NCBI GenBank assembly: GCA_049578505.1
Contig: JBAUMC010000084.1
Coordinates: forward strand, 20,714 to 84,713
From: JAGVPT01 sp049578505
GTDB taxonomy: Bacteria > Bacteroidota > Ignavibacteria > UBA10030 > UBA8401
Length of the DNA stretch: 64,000 bases
Reading direction: 5' to 3'
How positions within the stretch are numbered: position 1 is the stretch's first letter; the number at the start of each line of letters is the position of its first letter. The position numbers and the translations under genes are program-made. The notes under the pieces were generated by a model. That model did no database searches, had not been told where the DNA came from, and saw only the letters and a program-made list of their open reading frames with translations. Positions 7,376 through 17,004 of the stretch are shown here, one piece after another.

Positions 7376-8197
7376 ATGCATTACGACCCTATAAAAAATG
7401 TAATCGGTAATGTTGCGCGGACCAGCCCGCTGGTGCGGAGGATCTTCTACATCGTTCTCGGGATTATGTTTTTACGCGAGTGGTACGTAAAGCGCGCTCT
7501 CCGGAAGGTGCTGGGGGGAAAAAGGGAACCGTTCATGATGTTCGACGCCGGTAGCGGTTTCGGACAATATTCGTACTACTGCGCCAAGCAATTCCCGTCG
7601 GCAACAATCTACGCGGTCGACGTGAAAGAAGAACAAATCGCCGATTGCCGTTTCTTTTTTTCAAAAAGGAAGTTTAATAATGTATCGTTCGGAGTCGAAG
7701 ACTTGACAATTCCAAAACATACCAATCGATTTGATTTTATTCTATCCGTCGATGTTATGGAACATATTCAGGACGACGTGCAGGTGTTCAAGAATTTCTT
7801 TCAGGCGTTAAAGCCCGGCGGCAAGGTTCTGATCAACACGCCGTCTAATCTCGGCGGCTCGGATGCGCACGACGAGAATGAAACAAGCTTTATCGGAGAA
7901 CACGCCCGCAACGGCTACTCCGTCGACGACATCACGCGAAAGCTGAAAAGCGCCGGTTTTCAGATGGAAAAGGTTACGTATACGTACGGACCGATTGGAA
8001 GTGTCGCATGGCGGCTCGGCATCAAATACCCGATGCTGATGCTGAACAAAAGCAAGCTGAATTTCGTACTCCTTCCATTCTATTACATTCTCACCCTGTG
8101 GCTTACACTCCTTTTGATGTATGCCGACTACAAATTTCCCAACACACGGGGAACAGGATTACTTGTCGTTGCCGCCAAATCGGCATCGCAACGTTAG
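7376..8197 (+). CDS. Class I SAM-dependent methyltransferase
   Basis: A 273-residue protein with a Rossmann methyltransferase core. Motif I is FDAGSGFGQYSYYCA, the acidic residue binding the SAM ribose is in IYAVDVKEEQI, and motif IV/post-IV is FDFILSVDVMEHIQDD followed by ALKPGGKVLINTP. A hydrophobic segment near the C-terminus (LPFYYILTLWLTLLLMYADY) suggests membrane association. It sits downstream of three glycosyltransferases, so a polyprenyl-linked or glycan substrate is plausible. The substrate is not known. Confidence 0.82.
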   Translation: MHYDPIKNVIGNVARTSPLVRRIFYIVLGIMFLREWYVKRALRKVLGGKREPFMMFDAGSGFGQYSYYCAKQFPSATIYAVDVKEEQIADCRFFFSKRKFNNVSFGVEDLTIPKHTNRFDFILSVDVMEHIQDDVQVFKNFFQALKPGGKVLINTPSNLGGSDAHDENETSFIGEHARNGYSVDDITRKLKSAGFQMEKVTYTYGPIGSVAWRLGIKYPMLMLNKSKLNFVLLPFYYILTLWLTLLLMYADYKFPNTRGTGLLVVAAKSASQR

Positions 8198-8337
8198 CCC
8201 TATCCGTTTGGAGCGGTGGGCAGAGGTGTACTTCGAATTCTCAAAATTTCAGGAGACGGCGCACTCAATTATATAGTGAGGAGCAAGACGATGCCACGCG
8301 TGTTGTCCATTAAGCTTCATCGATACCTCAACACAAA

Positions 8338-9597
8338 GTGATGCCCTTCGGCAAGACGTTCGACATCTTGCTAATATTCATCTTTCCCTTGTTTTTCTTC
8401 TCTCCTTTTTGTATTATTGAAAAACCACAGAAGACCAACCCTCTCGTTGTTTCGTTCATGAAGACCCTTCGTGCCGTTGAAGCAGAGCCCACACATGCGT
8501 CGGCACCGTCATCTCAAGCAAAAGAATACAGCCGCATTAAATTAACATTGTCTCTCGTCGGGACGGCGATTTCGTTTATTCTCACGCTCGCGATTGTCGT
8601 CACCGGATTTTCCCTGCGTGTTGAGAATTTCGTCCACTCATATACGCAATCGCCGTACGCCGCGCTCCTTATATTCGGGGCGATACTCGGTTTGCTGAGC
8701 AGCATTTTTTCTTCCCCTCTCAGTTTCTACTCCGGCTTCATCCTCGAGCACCGGTATAATTTGTCAAACCAGACCTTCTTCCAATGGATGTGGGAACAAT
8801 GTAAAGCATTTCTTGTCAGCATCCCGATAGCGGTGCCCCTTGTGCTGCTGTTTTATTTTTTCTTGAGAGAATATCAGTTATTATGGTGGCTGCCGGTCGC
8901 AACGGCCATGTTCGTCGTGTCGATGTTGCTTTCTAAAATTGTACCGGTCTTTATTATGCCCCTCTTCTACAAATTCACTCCTTTGGAGAACGATGCGCTC
9001 AAAGAACGGATTCTCTCGATGTGTAAGAACACCCGCATGAACGTGACTGGAATTTTCACGTTCAACCTGAGCAAGACAACGAAGAAGGCAAACGCAGGTT
9101 TTACCGGCATCGGAAAATCGAAACGGATTATTCTGGGCGATACGCTGATGCAGCATTTTTCGGATGACGAGGTGGAAACTGTTTTTGCGCACGAGCTCGG
9201 CCATTACGTCCATGGACATATTTGGAAAAATATCCTGGTTGGGACCCTGAGTATCTATGCCGGACTTTTCATTACGTCAAAACTCTATTTTGTTTCGCTC
9301 GGATGGTTCGGCTTCTCTTCTGTCGATCAGCTCGCGGCCCTGCCGCTGCTGGCACTCTGGCTCGGAGTCTATTCGCTATTGACGTCCCCGTTGTCGAACG
9401 TTTTGTCGCGGAAGTATGAGTTCGAAGCGGACCGCTACGCTCTCGAGAGGACCGGAAATGCTTCGGCGTTTACCTCCACGATGAGGAAGCTTGCCGAAAT
9501 GAACCTGGCCGATACTGCGCCGCATCCGGTTATAGAATTTCTTTTTTACAGCCACCCGTCGATAGAAAAAAGAATTCGCGCTGCGGAGAATCCGTAA
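8338..9597 (+). CDS. M48 (Ste24/HtpX-type) membrane metalloprotease
   Basis: A 419-residue integral membrane zinc protease of the CAAX-protease-like M48 group. The HExxH motif is in AHELGHYVHGH near residue 285, and the third zinc ligand is probably the Glu of FEADRYA near residue 363. Hydrophobic segments occur near residues 10-25, 75-95, 105-125, 160-180, 185-205 and 300-345. The start is uncertain: GTG at 8338 and ATG at 8341 give the longest form, while an in-frame ATG at 8458 would remove the first hydrophobic segment. No start has a clear ribosome site. Its stop overlaps the plsC start (TAATG). Confidence 0.85.
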   Translation: MMPFGKTFDILLIFIFPLFFFSPFCIIEKPQKTNPLVVSFMKTLRAVEAEPTHASAPSSQAKEYSRIKLTLSLVGTAISFILTLAIVVTGFSLRVENFVHSYTQSPYAALLIFGAILGLLSSIFSSPLSFYSGFILEHRYNLSNQTFFQWMWEQCKAFLVSIPIAVPLVLLFYFFLREYQLLWWLPVATAMFVVSMLLSKIVPVFIMPLFYKFTPLENDALKERILSMCKNTRMNVTGIFTFNLSKTTKKANAGFTGIGKSKRIILGDTLMQHFSDDEVETVFAHELGHYVHGHIWKNILVGTLSIYAGLFITSKLYFVSLGWFGFSSVDQLAALPLLALWLGVYSLLTSPLSNVLSRKYEFEADRYALERTGNASAFTSTMRKLAEMNLADTAPHPVIEFLFYSHPSIEKRIRAAENP

Positions 9598-10313
9598 TGC
9601 GAAAGTTATTAACTGTCGGCCGGATCGTTGTCATTGTTGCGACGAATGCTTGCTTGTCGATTGCCGCGCTTCTCAGCCTTCTCGTCGAAAAAGACGGCCG
9701 CACATATTTTTGGGCCGGAAGCACATGGTCGAAACTTACGCTGAAGATTTGCGGGATCGACGTTCGCGTCAAAGGAATGGAACACATTGAGCTTAACGGA
9801 TCGTACATTTTCGTGACGAACCATGCCAGCATGTTTGATATTCCGGCGATTATGTCGGTGCTGCCTCGTGTGCGCATCATGTTCAAGAAGGAATTGTCGT
9901 ACGTCCCCATCTGGGGCTGGGCGTTGAAATGGGGTCATCACATTATGGTCGACCGGGCGAAAGGAAGTGAAGCAATGAAAAGCCTTGACCGCGCGGCGAA
10001 AGCGATCAAAGCTGGCGGTTCCGTAATTCTTTTTGCGGAAGGAACGCGGACGCGTGATGGGAAATTGCTCCCGTTTAAGCGGGGTGCCTTTACGCTTGCG
10101 GCAAAATCGGGAGTTCCGATTGTTCCAATAGCGATCAACGGAAGCTTCAAAATCTTACCGAAGAGTTCACTCGATATCCGGCCAAGTCCGATTGAATTGC
10201 TGATGGGAGAGCAGATCGATACGTCGCACATCACAACACGGGATGAGGAAATTGAGTTGATGAAGCGCGTGAGGGAAATTATTGAACGGAACTATCGGGA
10301 AGATATTTCTTGA
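9597..10313 (+). CDS. plsC: 1-acyl-sn-glycerol-3-phosphate acyltransferase
   Basis: A 238-residue acyltransferase that converts lysophosphatidic acid to phosphatidic acid at the inner membrane. The catalytic HX4D motif is TNHASMFDIP, and the substrate-binding motif is FAEGTRTRDGKLLPFKRG. The segment VPIVPIAINGS is also typical. An N-terminal hydrophobic helix lies at about residues 5-28. The ATG shares one base with the stop codon of the M48 protease gene, which implies translational coupling and one transcript. Confidence 0.9.
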   Translation: MRKLLTVGRIVVIVATNACLSIAALLSLLVEKDGRTYFWAGSTWSKLTLKICGIDVRVKGMEHIELNGSYIFVTNHASMFDIPAIMSVLPRVRIMFKKELSYVPIWGWALKWGHHIMVDRAKGSEAMKSLDRAAKAIKAGGSVILFAEGTRTRDGKLLPFKRGAFTLAAKSGVPIVPIAINGSFKILPKSSLDIRPSPIELLMGEQIDTSHITTRDEEIELMKRVREIIERNYREDIS

Positions 10314-10382
10314 GCGATCGAGTATTGTCTATATTCTGATTTCTGTATTCTGAATTCTATTGTTTTGACCGGAGAAATACCA

Positions 10383-10670
10383 ATGGCTGTAACCATAAAA
10401 GATGTTGAACACATCGCTGGGCTTGCACGACTGGAGTTCACCGAGAACGAAAAAGAAAAACTGACCCACGAGCTCAACGATATCCTGAAATATATTGATA
10501 AATTAAACGAGCTTGACACATCGAACGTTGAACCCTTGTCTCACGTCATTGAGCTGAATAACGTCTTTCGGGAGGACGTCGCGAAGCCGTCAATTTCTCC
10601 CGACGAAGCGTTAAAGAATGCACCGGCAAAGAAGGAGACCTTTTTTAAGGTTCCGAAGGTGATCGGATGA
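10383..10670 (+). CDS. gatC: Asp-tRNA(Asn)/Glu-tRNA(Gln) amidotransferase subunit C
   Basis: A 95-residue GatC, the small subunit that stabilises the GatA-GatB amidotransferase making Gln-tRNA(Gln) and/or Asn-tRNA(Asn). The family core is visible as DVEHIAGLARLEFTENEKEK, then LNDILKYIDKLNELDTSNVE and NVFREDV. The ATG at 10383 is chosen because GGAG lies eight bases ahead; an upstream in-frame TTG at 10365 is less likely. gatA and gatB are not in the window. The gap before it is word-like repeat DNA (10317-10362). Confidence 0.93.
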   Translation: MAVTIKDVEHIAGLARLEFTENEKEKLTHELNDILKYIDKLNELDTSNVEPLSHVIELNNVFREDVAKPSISPDEALKNAPAKKETFFKVPKVIG

Positions 10671-10673
10671 ATC

Positions 10674-10767
10674 ACAATTTACGATTGACGATTTTCGAAT
10701 GCCGATTGAAAGGCTTAAATCGTCCAATGCAAATGCCCTTCTTCGATCGAAAATCGGCAATCATCAA
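10674..10767. repeat. Word-like microsatellite between gatC and kdsB
   Basis: Degenerate repeats of ACGATTGACGATTTTCGAAT and AATCGGCAATCATCAATTG fill the gap. The kdsB frame happens to be open through them. Confidence 0.5.
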
Positions 10768-11523
10768 TTGAAAATCATTGGCATTATACCATCCCGTTAC
10801 GCATCGCAACGGCTTCCTGCAAAGTCGCTGGCAGATATTTACGGAAAGCCGATGGTGCAGCGCGTCTACGAAAGAGCGAAGCGATCTCGTTTGCTCACGG
10901 ATGTTATTGTTGCGACCGACGACGAGCGGATTGCTGCGGCAGTGAAAAAGTTTGGCGGCAACGCCGTCATGACGCCTGCGACGATTCAAAGCGGGAGCGA
11001 CAGGGTTGCGTTCGCCGCACGATCCCTCGGCGCTGATATCGTCGTCAATGTACAGGGAGACGAGCCGTTGATCGAGCCGGACTTAATAGACCAAACCATT
11101 CAATTGCTTCTCGATGACAATCAGCTTGTTGTTGGGACGGCGGTGAAAAAGATTGTGGCGCTGGAGGAATTGCTGACCCCAAGTGTCGTGAAAGTTGTGG
11201 TCGACAAAAATAATTTTGCTCTTTATTTTACACGGTCACTTGTTCCGTTTGTCCGCGATTCACAAGAAGTGACAGACTGGCTCAAGCATGCAGTGTTCTA
11301 CAAACATTTCGGCATATATGTTTATCGTGGACCTTTCTTACAGCACTATACCTCATTGACACCAACGCCGCTTGAACAGGCCGAAAGACTGGAGCAGCTT
11401 CGCATTCTCGAATATGGATTCCGCATTAAGACGGCGGTTACCGAGCACGATTCAATCCCGGTTGACACGCAGGAAGACCTTGACAGGGTCAGAGAAAAAT
11501 TCAAAATTCAAAATTCAAAATGA
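10768..11523 (+). CDS. kdsB: 3-deoxy-manno-octulosonate cytidylyltransferase
   Basis: This enzyme activates KDO as CMP-KDO for lipid A-core synthesis. The family start IIGIIPSRYASQRLPAKSLA is clear, followed by ATDDERI, VNVQGDEPLIEPDLI and EQAERLEQLRILEYG. A TTG at 10768 gives a product that begins MKIIGIIPSRY like other KdsB proteins (251 residues). The frame stays open upstream to an ATG at 10699, but that extension is translated repeat DNA. The last residues (KFKIQNSK) are also encoded by microsatellite, so the natural C-terminus has probably been replaced or extended. Confidence 0.92.
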   Translation: MKIIGIIPSRYASQRLPAKSLADIYGKPMVQRVYERAKRSRLLTDVIVATDDERIAAAVKKFGGNAVMTPATIQSGSDRVAFAARSLGADIVVNVQGDEPLIEPDLIDQTIQLLLDDNQLVVGTAVKKIVALEELLTPSVVKVVVDKNNFALYFTRSLVPFVRDSQEVTDWLKHAVFYKHFGIYVYRGPFLQHYTSLTPTPLEQAERLEQLRILEYGFRIKTAVTEHDSIPVDTQEDLDRVREKFKIQNSK

Positions 11524-11594
11524 AAAATTGCCCCATCTTAGAGTTGTTCTAATATCGTAAATTTTTCATTTTTAAATTTTAACTTTTCCTAAGG
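11500..11594. repeat. Word-like microsatellite at kdsB end and pyrG leader
   Basis: Tandem AAAATTCAAAATTCAAAATT, followed after a short break by AT-rich inverse words (TTTTTCATTTTTAAATTTTA). The first part encodes the C-terminal residues of kdsB; the second precedes the pyrG ribosome site. Confidence 0.6.
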
Positions 11595-11602
11595 GTGTTT
11601 TC

Positions 11603-13228
11603 TTGGCTAACAATCACGTAAAATATATCTTCATAACCGGCGGAGTGGTCTCGTCACTCGGCAAGGGTATTGCATCGGCGTCACTTGGCCTCCTTCTCAA
11701 ATCCCGGGGCTTACGGGTCACCGTGCAGAAATTTGATCCGTACATCAACGTCGATCCCGGAACAATGAATCCGTTTCAGCACGGAGAAGTCTACGTAACC
11801 GACGACGGTGCTGAAACCGACCTCGACCTCGGCCATTATGAACGTTTTCTCGACACAAGCACGTCGCGTCAGAATAATTCGACGACCGGGCAAATTTATT
11901 ACGAGGTGATTTCGAAGGAGCGCCGAGGCGATTATCTCGGTGCCACGGTCCAGGTTATTCCCCATATCACCGATGAAATTAAGCGCCGCATCGGCCAGCT
12001 CGGCGCAACCGGAAAGTACGATGTCATTATTACGGAGGTTGGCGGCACGGTGGGAGATATTGAAAGCCTTCCTTTTCTTGAGGCAATCCGTCAGTTCACT
12101 CTGCATACCGGCCGGCGCAATGCCTTGAATATCCATGTCACGCTCGTTCCGTATATCAAATCTGCGGGTGAGCTGAAAACGAAACCGACTCAACACAGCG
12201 TCAAAACGCTTCTTGAGATCGGCGTTCAGCCGGACATTCTCATCTGCAGAACAGAACGGCGGCTTTCCAAAGAGATGAAGGAAAAAATAGCGCTTTTCTG
12301 CAACGTTGAATCTCAATCGGTGATCGAGGGGAGAGACGTCGATACGATTTATGAAATCCCGTTGATGTTTGAAAAAGAGGGATTGGACAAAATTGTCATC
12401 GAAAAATTGAATCTGAAGTGCGGCAAGAGCGACTTGCGCCACTGGTCGCGCACGGTCAACCGCATCAAGAACCCGAGCGACCATGTCACCATTGGTGTCG
12501 TAGGCAAGTACACGGATTTGAAAGACGCGTACAAAAGTATCAACGAATCGTTCATCCATGCAGGCGCCGACAACGACGTGGCGGTAGAGCTGAAATGGAT
12601 TCGTGCCGAAGATCTCGACGCGACAAATCTCGACGAATATCTTGGAGATGTTTCGGGATTGCTTGTTCCCGGCGGATTCGGCGAGAGGGGAGTTGAAGGG
12701 AAAATCAAAGCCATCGGCTACGTGCGGGAACATTCCGTTCCGTTCTTTGGAATTTGCCTCGGCCTCCAATGTGCAATTATTGAATTTGCCCGTAACGTAT
12801 GCGGTTTGAGAGGGGCAAATAGCACCGAATTCCGGAAGACAAAATTTAACGTTATCGATTTGATGTTCGACCAACGCGGAGTCAAGAACCTTGGCGGTTC
12901 GATGCGGCTCGGCGCGTATCCCTGTATCGTTCAGAAAAAAACGAAGGCACATCAGGCGTATAAAAAGGAATTGATTTACGAGCGCCATCGTCACAGGTAC
13001 GAAGTCAACAACAAATTCCGGAAAAAGCTAAGTGAAGGCGGCATGGTCTTTAGCGGACTTTCCCCCGACAATTCGCTCGTTGAGATCATCGAATTGCCAT
13101 CACATCCCTGGTTCGTCGCGGGCCAGTTTCATCCGGAACTCAAATCGCGCCTGCTGAGTCCGCATCCACTCTTTAGAGATTTTGTGAAAGCGGCTGTGAA
13201 ATATCAGGATGAAAAACTGAAGAAGTAA
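11603..13228 (+). CDS. pyrG: CTP synthase
   Basis: A 541-residue enzyme making CTP from UTP, ATP and glutamine, of normal family length. The N-terminal synthetase domain carries FITGGVVSSLGKGIASASLG and QKFDPYINVDPGTMNPFQHG. The C-terminal class I glutaminase domain has the catalytic Cys in FFGICLGLQCA and the His/Glu pair in GQFHPELKSR. The start is the TTG at 11603, giving MANNHVKYIFITGG, with AAGGGTG about eight bases upstream. It follows kdsB, so CTP supply and CMP-KDO formation are neighbours. Confidence 0.97.
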   Translation: MANNHVKYIFITGGVVSSLGKGIASASLGLLLKSRGLRVTVQKFDPYINVDPGTMNPFQHGEVYVTDDGAETDLDLGHYERFLDTSTSRQNNSTTGQIYYEVISKERRGDYLGATVQVIPHITDEIKRRIGQLGATGKYDVIITEVGGTVGDIESLPFLEAIRQFTLHTGRRNALNIHVTLVPYIKSAGELKTKPTQHSVKTLLEIGVQPDILICRTERRLSKEMKEKIALFCNVESQSVIEGRDVDTIYEIPLMFEKEGLDKIVIEKLNLKCGKSDLRHWSRTVNRIKNPSDHVTIGVVGKYTDLKDAYKSINESFIHAGADNDVAVELKWIRAEDLDATNLDEYLGDVSGLLVPGGFGERGVEGKIKAIGYVREHSVPFFGICLGLQCAIIEFARNVCGLRGANSTEFRKTKFNVIDLMFDQRGVKNLGGSMRLGAYPCIVQKKTKAHQAYKKELIYERHRHRYEVNNKFRKKLSEGGMVFSGLSPDNSLVEIIELPSHPWFVAGQFHPELKSRLLSPHPLFRDFVKAAVKYQDEKLKK

Positions 13229-13255
13229 ACATCCCGAGTTCTCGCCGCGAATAAA

Positions 13256-13284
13256 CTATGCGATTCCGGCGGACAATCGCATAG
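13256..13284. other. Perfect 10-bp hairpin after pyrG
   Basis: CTATGCGATT (13256-13265) pairs with AATCGCATAG (13275-13284) around a 9-base loop. No T-run follows, so it is at best an atypical terminator or an RNA 3'-end structure. Confidence 0.45.
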
Positions 13285-13378
13285 CACGATACCGATTCGC
13301 GAACGACTCTCCCCTTGAAAACCGCTTCATGTTTTCGTATCATACCCTAGTGCAATATTCTCACTCTGGTAAAATTTT

Positions 13379-14794
13379 ATGGTAGTCGAATTTATCGGCG
13401 CAACGCGAACCGTTACCGGTTCGATGCACCTTCTTCATGTCAATGGAAAGAATATTCTCCTCGATTGCGGTTTGTTTCAAGGCAAACGCGCGGATACGTT
13501 CGAGCGGAACAAAAAGTTTCCGTTTGACCCTGTATCGATCGATGCGCTGGTTTTGTCGCATGCACATATCGACCATGCCGGCAACCTTCCCAACCTTGTG
13601 AAGAGCGGCTACCGCGGTCCGATCTACTCCACTCCTGCTACACGCGACCTGTGCGATATTATGTTAAAGGACAGCGCGTACATCCAGGAACGGGATGTTG
13701 AATTTGTCGGCAAGAAGCACAAGAAGAAACACCTTCCACCTCCCGAGCCGTTGTACACAATCGAAGATGTGGAGCCGGCATTGAGCCTCTTCCAGCCGAT
13801 ACGCTATCGTACCTCATTCGACATCGCACCGGGAGTTCAGGTTAAGTTTGTCGATGCAGGACATATTCTCGGTTCCGCTTCCGTTGTTTTGACTATTCTC
13901 GAAGGGGGCGACGGAAAGGATTCGTATCGCCGCGAGATAAAATTCGGCTTCACCGGCGATCTCGGCAGGCCGAACCTTCCGATTCTCCGAGACCCGGAAT
14001 TTATGGGCGATGTTGATGCGGTCATCAGCGAGAGCACTTACGGCGGAAGATTGCACGCCTCTGTCGACGAGATGCCGCAAAAGTTCGAAGAAGTTGTAAC
14101 AAGGACTGCCGAGCGTGGAGGAAAAATCGTCATACCCGCTTTCAGCGTTGGGCGGACGCAGGATTTGGTATACACCATCCATTTGCTTAAAGATCAGGGC
14201 CGTTTAAAAAATATACCGGTATATGTTGACAGCCCGCTTTCCACCAGCGCTACGGAAGTATTTCGCAAACACCCAGAATGCTTTGACGATGACACGTTGG
14301 AATTGTTGAAACGTGAGGAGGACCCGTTCGGGTTTAACCGGCTCACGTATATTCGCGATGTTGAAGAATCGAAAAAATTGAACGATCGGGCTGAGCCGTG
14401 CATCATCATTGCATCCTCGGGAATGTGCGAGGCGGGGCGGATTCGCCATCATATCGCTAACAACATCGCCAATCCGAAAAACACTATTCTGATCGTCGGC
14501 TATCAAGCTGAACATACTTTGGGAAGAAGACTTGTCGAGCAAGAAAAGGAAGTGACTATCTTCGGCGAAGCATACGAACGGAAGTGCGACGTTGTTGTCA
14601 TGAACTCCTTCAGCGCGCATGCAGACAGAAACGAGTTGCTCGCGTATTTCGACCATTTTGACAGAAAGCGGCTAAAGAATATCTACCTCGTCCACGGAGA
14701 CCCTGACCAATCCGAAAAACTTTCGGGAGGGTTGAAAGAACAGGGGTTCAGAAATGTCGATATCCCCGTCCGGCTTCAGAAATTCGAGGTATAG
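13379..14794 (+). CDS. MBL-fold beta-CASP RNA-processing exonuclease-like protein
   Basis: A 471-residue metallo-beta-lactamase-fold protein with a beta-CASP insert, related to the CPSF-73-like YSH1/RNA-specificity nucleases. The zinc-binding motif HxHxDH is in LSHAHIDHAGNLP near residue 60. Further ligands are in VDAGHILGSA and TGDLGRP, and the beta-CASP region includes FSVGRTQDLVYTIHLL. The C-terminal RMMBL-like part has SFSAHADRNELLAYF and YLVHGDPDQSEKL. It is probably a cytoplasmic RNase, although some relatives act on DNA. No partner gene lies beside it. Confidence 0.9.
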   Translation: MVVEFIGATRTVTGSMHLLHVNGKNILLDCGLFQGKRADTFERNKKFPFDPVSIDALVLSHAHIDHAGNLPNLVKSGYRGPIYSTPATRDLCDIMLKDSAYIQERDVEFVGKKHKKKHLPPPEPLYTIEDVEPALSLFQPIRYRTSFDIAPGVQVKFVDAGHILGSASVVLTILEGGDGKDSYRREIKFGFTGDLGRPNLPILRDPEFMGDVDAVISESTYGGRLHASVDEMPQKFEEVVTRTAERGGKIVIPAFSVGRTQDLVYTIHLLKDQGRLKNIPVYVDSPLSTSATEVFRKHPECFDDDTLELLKREEDPFGFNRLTYIRDVEESKKLNDRAEPCIIIASSGMCEAGRIRHHIANNIANPKNTILIVGYQAEHTLGRRLVEQEKEVTIFGEAYERKCDVVVMNSFSAHADRNELLAYFDHFDRKRLKNIYLVHGDPDQSEKLSGGLKEQGFRNVDIPVRLQKFEV

Positions 14795-15066
14795 TTTTTA
14801 TCGCGGAAGCATGAATACATGGTGCAACAATCATTGGCCGTTTGGGCACGCTCACAACGCGGCATCACCGGTTTCCTGCCGCAGGGCGAAAAAGCTGCTC
14901 GACTGCCAACCGATGCACACCGCACCCGAAATTCTTTTCTCATGATGCCGCCACCTATCGTTCCCGGTATCGATGCCGGTGCCGACCGCACGCCGTCCGT
15001 TGCCTTCTTTTCGTTGTCCCTCGATGTTTTCGTCCTCAAATATTTGTCTTCGCGTGAAGAGATCGG

Positions 15067-16992
15067 ATGAAAACTCTCGCTTCACATTCGGAGCTCCTGT
15101 ATCTCGTTGTCATCCTTTTGGCCTTTCCGGTAATCGCCTTTGCTCAAGCCGACACGCTGAGGTATCTCATTCCAGCGTCCCCGGATTCGAACGATGCCGC
15201 CGTTCGCTTTGAGCGAAATCTGAACACCTATCTCTGGAATTTTAAAGCCGACTACAGCGAACGGGACAGCGTATTTGCAGCCGATGTGCACGATGCGTAC
15301 AGTTCATCGTTTATTAGACAGGATCAGAACTCGCTACGTGATGAACAAACATTCTTGTTGAATGCATCGCGAAAGATTTCTTCGGCTCTTGACCTGGATC
15401 TCGAAGCCACCTCGTTCATTCTTTCAGACAATCAATCGCTCGATGTCAGCAATGCAGCCGTTCACACCGGACTCATCGGTTTTTCGATACGGCCTGTATC
15501 GTACATCTCTGTTTCTCCGCTCGTCGGCTTCCGTTTTGACCGCCAACAAGATCAAACAGACGAAGGCTGGAATTACAAACTGTCGTCCCAGTTGGATACC
15601 GTCGATATCGACGGATATCAAACGCTGGCGTCGGTGCGGTTGAACGTGAGTAATTTATCTCCGCGTTATTATCGCAACAACGGGGCCCAGTTGTTTTTCC
15701 AAAAGGAATTTCTCGAAGGGTCGTTTGACAGTCTTCGGTTTCAACTGTCGAATAATCGATGGGATTTTTACGTCCCCGCTGACAGCGTGATGCAAAAAGA
15801 GTTCGGGGTAAGATACAATATTCGAAGCAGGGTTGATGATATCTATAACGTGTCAAACACTCTTCACTACGCAGTCGGGAAGCGGCTTTCGGCGGTTGTA
15901 CAAACCCTCGTGGAGACGAGAACGATCAGCAATGCGTATCGGTACAAAGCGTTATCGGAACCGACGCAGATTCCGTACGATTTTACCGTTCAGGAGCAAC
16001 AGCTCGAAGGAGGGATCGACATCAACTACCGCGATGCCAATGACGTCTTTGCGTCGGTCGGCATCCATGGTAGCGACCGCGACGAAAGGCATATTCTTGA
16101 AAAAATCAGCGGAGTGGATCCGGATATTCAGCAAAGTGCATCTGAACAGGAATCGCAATTAGACAATGACGCGCGCCGAACATCGTTGCGCGGCATTTTT
16201 TCAATGCCGGTTTCTTCAAGCGACTTTATTTCTCTCGAGAGTTCTGCCGGTATTCTCCGTTACGATACTCCCGATTCAACGAACACCGACGACCGGGACG
16301 AGCTGCTCATCACTTTTACCGGCAGGGAATCGCATCGCTGGAATGAATATCTGCAGGTCAACGTTGTCGCCGAGGTAACGCTGAATCATGTTGTCTACTT
16401 GTTTGCAGACCGAAGCGCCAACAACAACTGGAACCGTATTTTTCGATTGGCCCCGGAATTAGTCTACACCCCCTCGTCTTCCCTACAATCCGTCAACACC
16501 TTCGAGGTGCTTGCCAATTATACCGTATTCGATTTTGAGACGCTTGTGCCGACGGTGGAAAGCTATTCGTACAGACAATTTGCATTTCTCGATTCGACGT
16601 CGTATGATATGACTTCCCGCATGGGACTTGACGTTTTCTTTCACCTGCGGCTGTACGAGCGCGGCGAATTGCAATGGCAGGAGTTTTCGGAACGGCCCCA
16701 GCAATACTTTCAGGAAGTAACTTTTTCCCCGGCGCTACGGTACACCATAGAGGAGAAGCTGCGGTGCGCGGCGGGCTTCCGTTCGTTCGTGCAGAACACG
16801 TTTCAGTATGAGGGAACGACGCGTGTGCCGAACGGAAAGTATTTCAGCTACGGACCGACGACGTCAATCTTGCTGATGGTGCCGGCAGGGTGGCGGCTCG
16901 AAATTCAGGGATGGGTAGAGTATCAAACGGCGACAAACCAGCCAACAAGGGAAGTGTCAAATATTATGATGTCGGCAAAAGCCAATTTTTAA
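15067..16992 (+). CDS. Predicted outer-membrane beta-barrel protein of unknown function
   Basis: A 641-residue protein with a signal peptide (VVILLAFPVIAFAQA, cleavage near residue 27). The rest has alternating polar and hydrophobic strands, aromatic girdle residues and Tyr/Phe at strand ends, and it finishes with a terminal Phe (MMSAKANF), typical of barrels inserted by the BAM machinery. No TonB box, plug or named family is recognised. The ATG overlaps an upstream reading frame's stop, but that frame does not look like a gene. Thirteen bases after its stop comes the anti-sigma kinase gene on the same strand, so the two may share a transcript. Confidence 0.7.
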   Translation: MKTLASHSELLYLVVILLAFPVIAFAQADTLRYLIPASPDSNDAAVRFERNLNTYLWNFKADYSERDSVFAADVHDAYSSSFIRQDQNSLRDEQTFLLNASRKISSALDLDLEATSFILSDNQSLDVSNAAVHTGLIGFSIRPVSYISVSPLVGFRFDRQQDQTDEGWNYKLSSQLDTVDIDGYQTLASVRLNVSNLSPRYYRNNGAQLFFQKEFLEGSFDSLRFQLSNNRWDFYVPADSVMQKEFGVRYNIRSRVDDIYNVSNTLHYAVGKRLSAVVQTLVETRTISNAYRYKALSEPTQIPYDFTVQEQQLEGGIDINYRDANDVFASVGIHGSDRDERHILEKISGVDPDIQQSASEQESQLDNDARRTSLRGIFSMPVSSSDFISLESSAGILRYDTPDSTNTDDRDELLITFTGRESHRWNEYLQVNVVAEVTLNHVVYLFADRSANNNWNRIFRLAPELVYTPSSSLQSVNTFEVLANYTVFDFETLVPTVESYSYRQFAFLDSTSYDMTSRMGLDVFFHLRLYERGELQWQEFSERPQQYFQEVTFSPALRYTIEEKLRCAAGFRSFVQNTFQYEGTTRVPNGKYFSYGPTTSILLMVPAGWRLEIQGWVEYQTATNQPTREVSNIMMSAKANF

Positions 16993-17004
16993 AAAGGATT
17001 TCCA

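Noticed and set aside
10699..10767. Longer N-terminus for KdsB
   Set aside because: The 23 extra codons are repeat DNA, and family members begin at MKIIGIIP-like sequence, which matches the TTG at 10768.
14819..15070. 83-codon frame ending in an ATGA overlap with the barrel gene
   Set aside because: The overlap looks like coupling, but the composition is not protein-like, no family is recognised and other frames are equally open. The gap 14795-15066 otherwise shows nothing.
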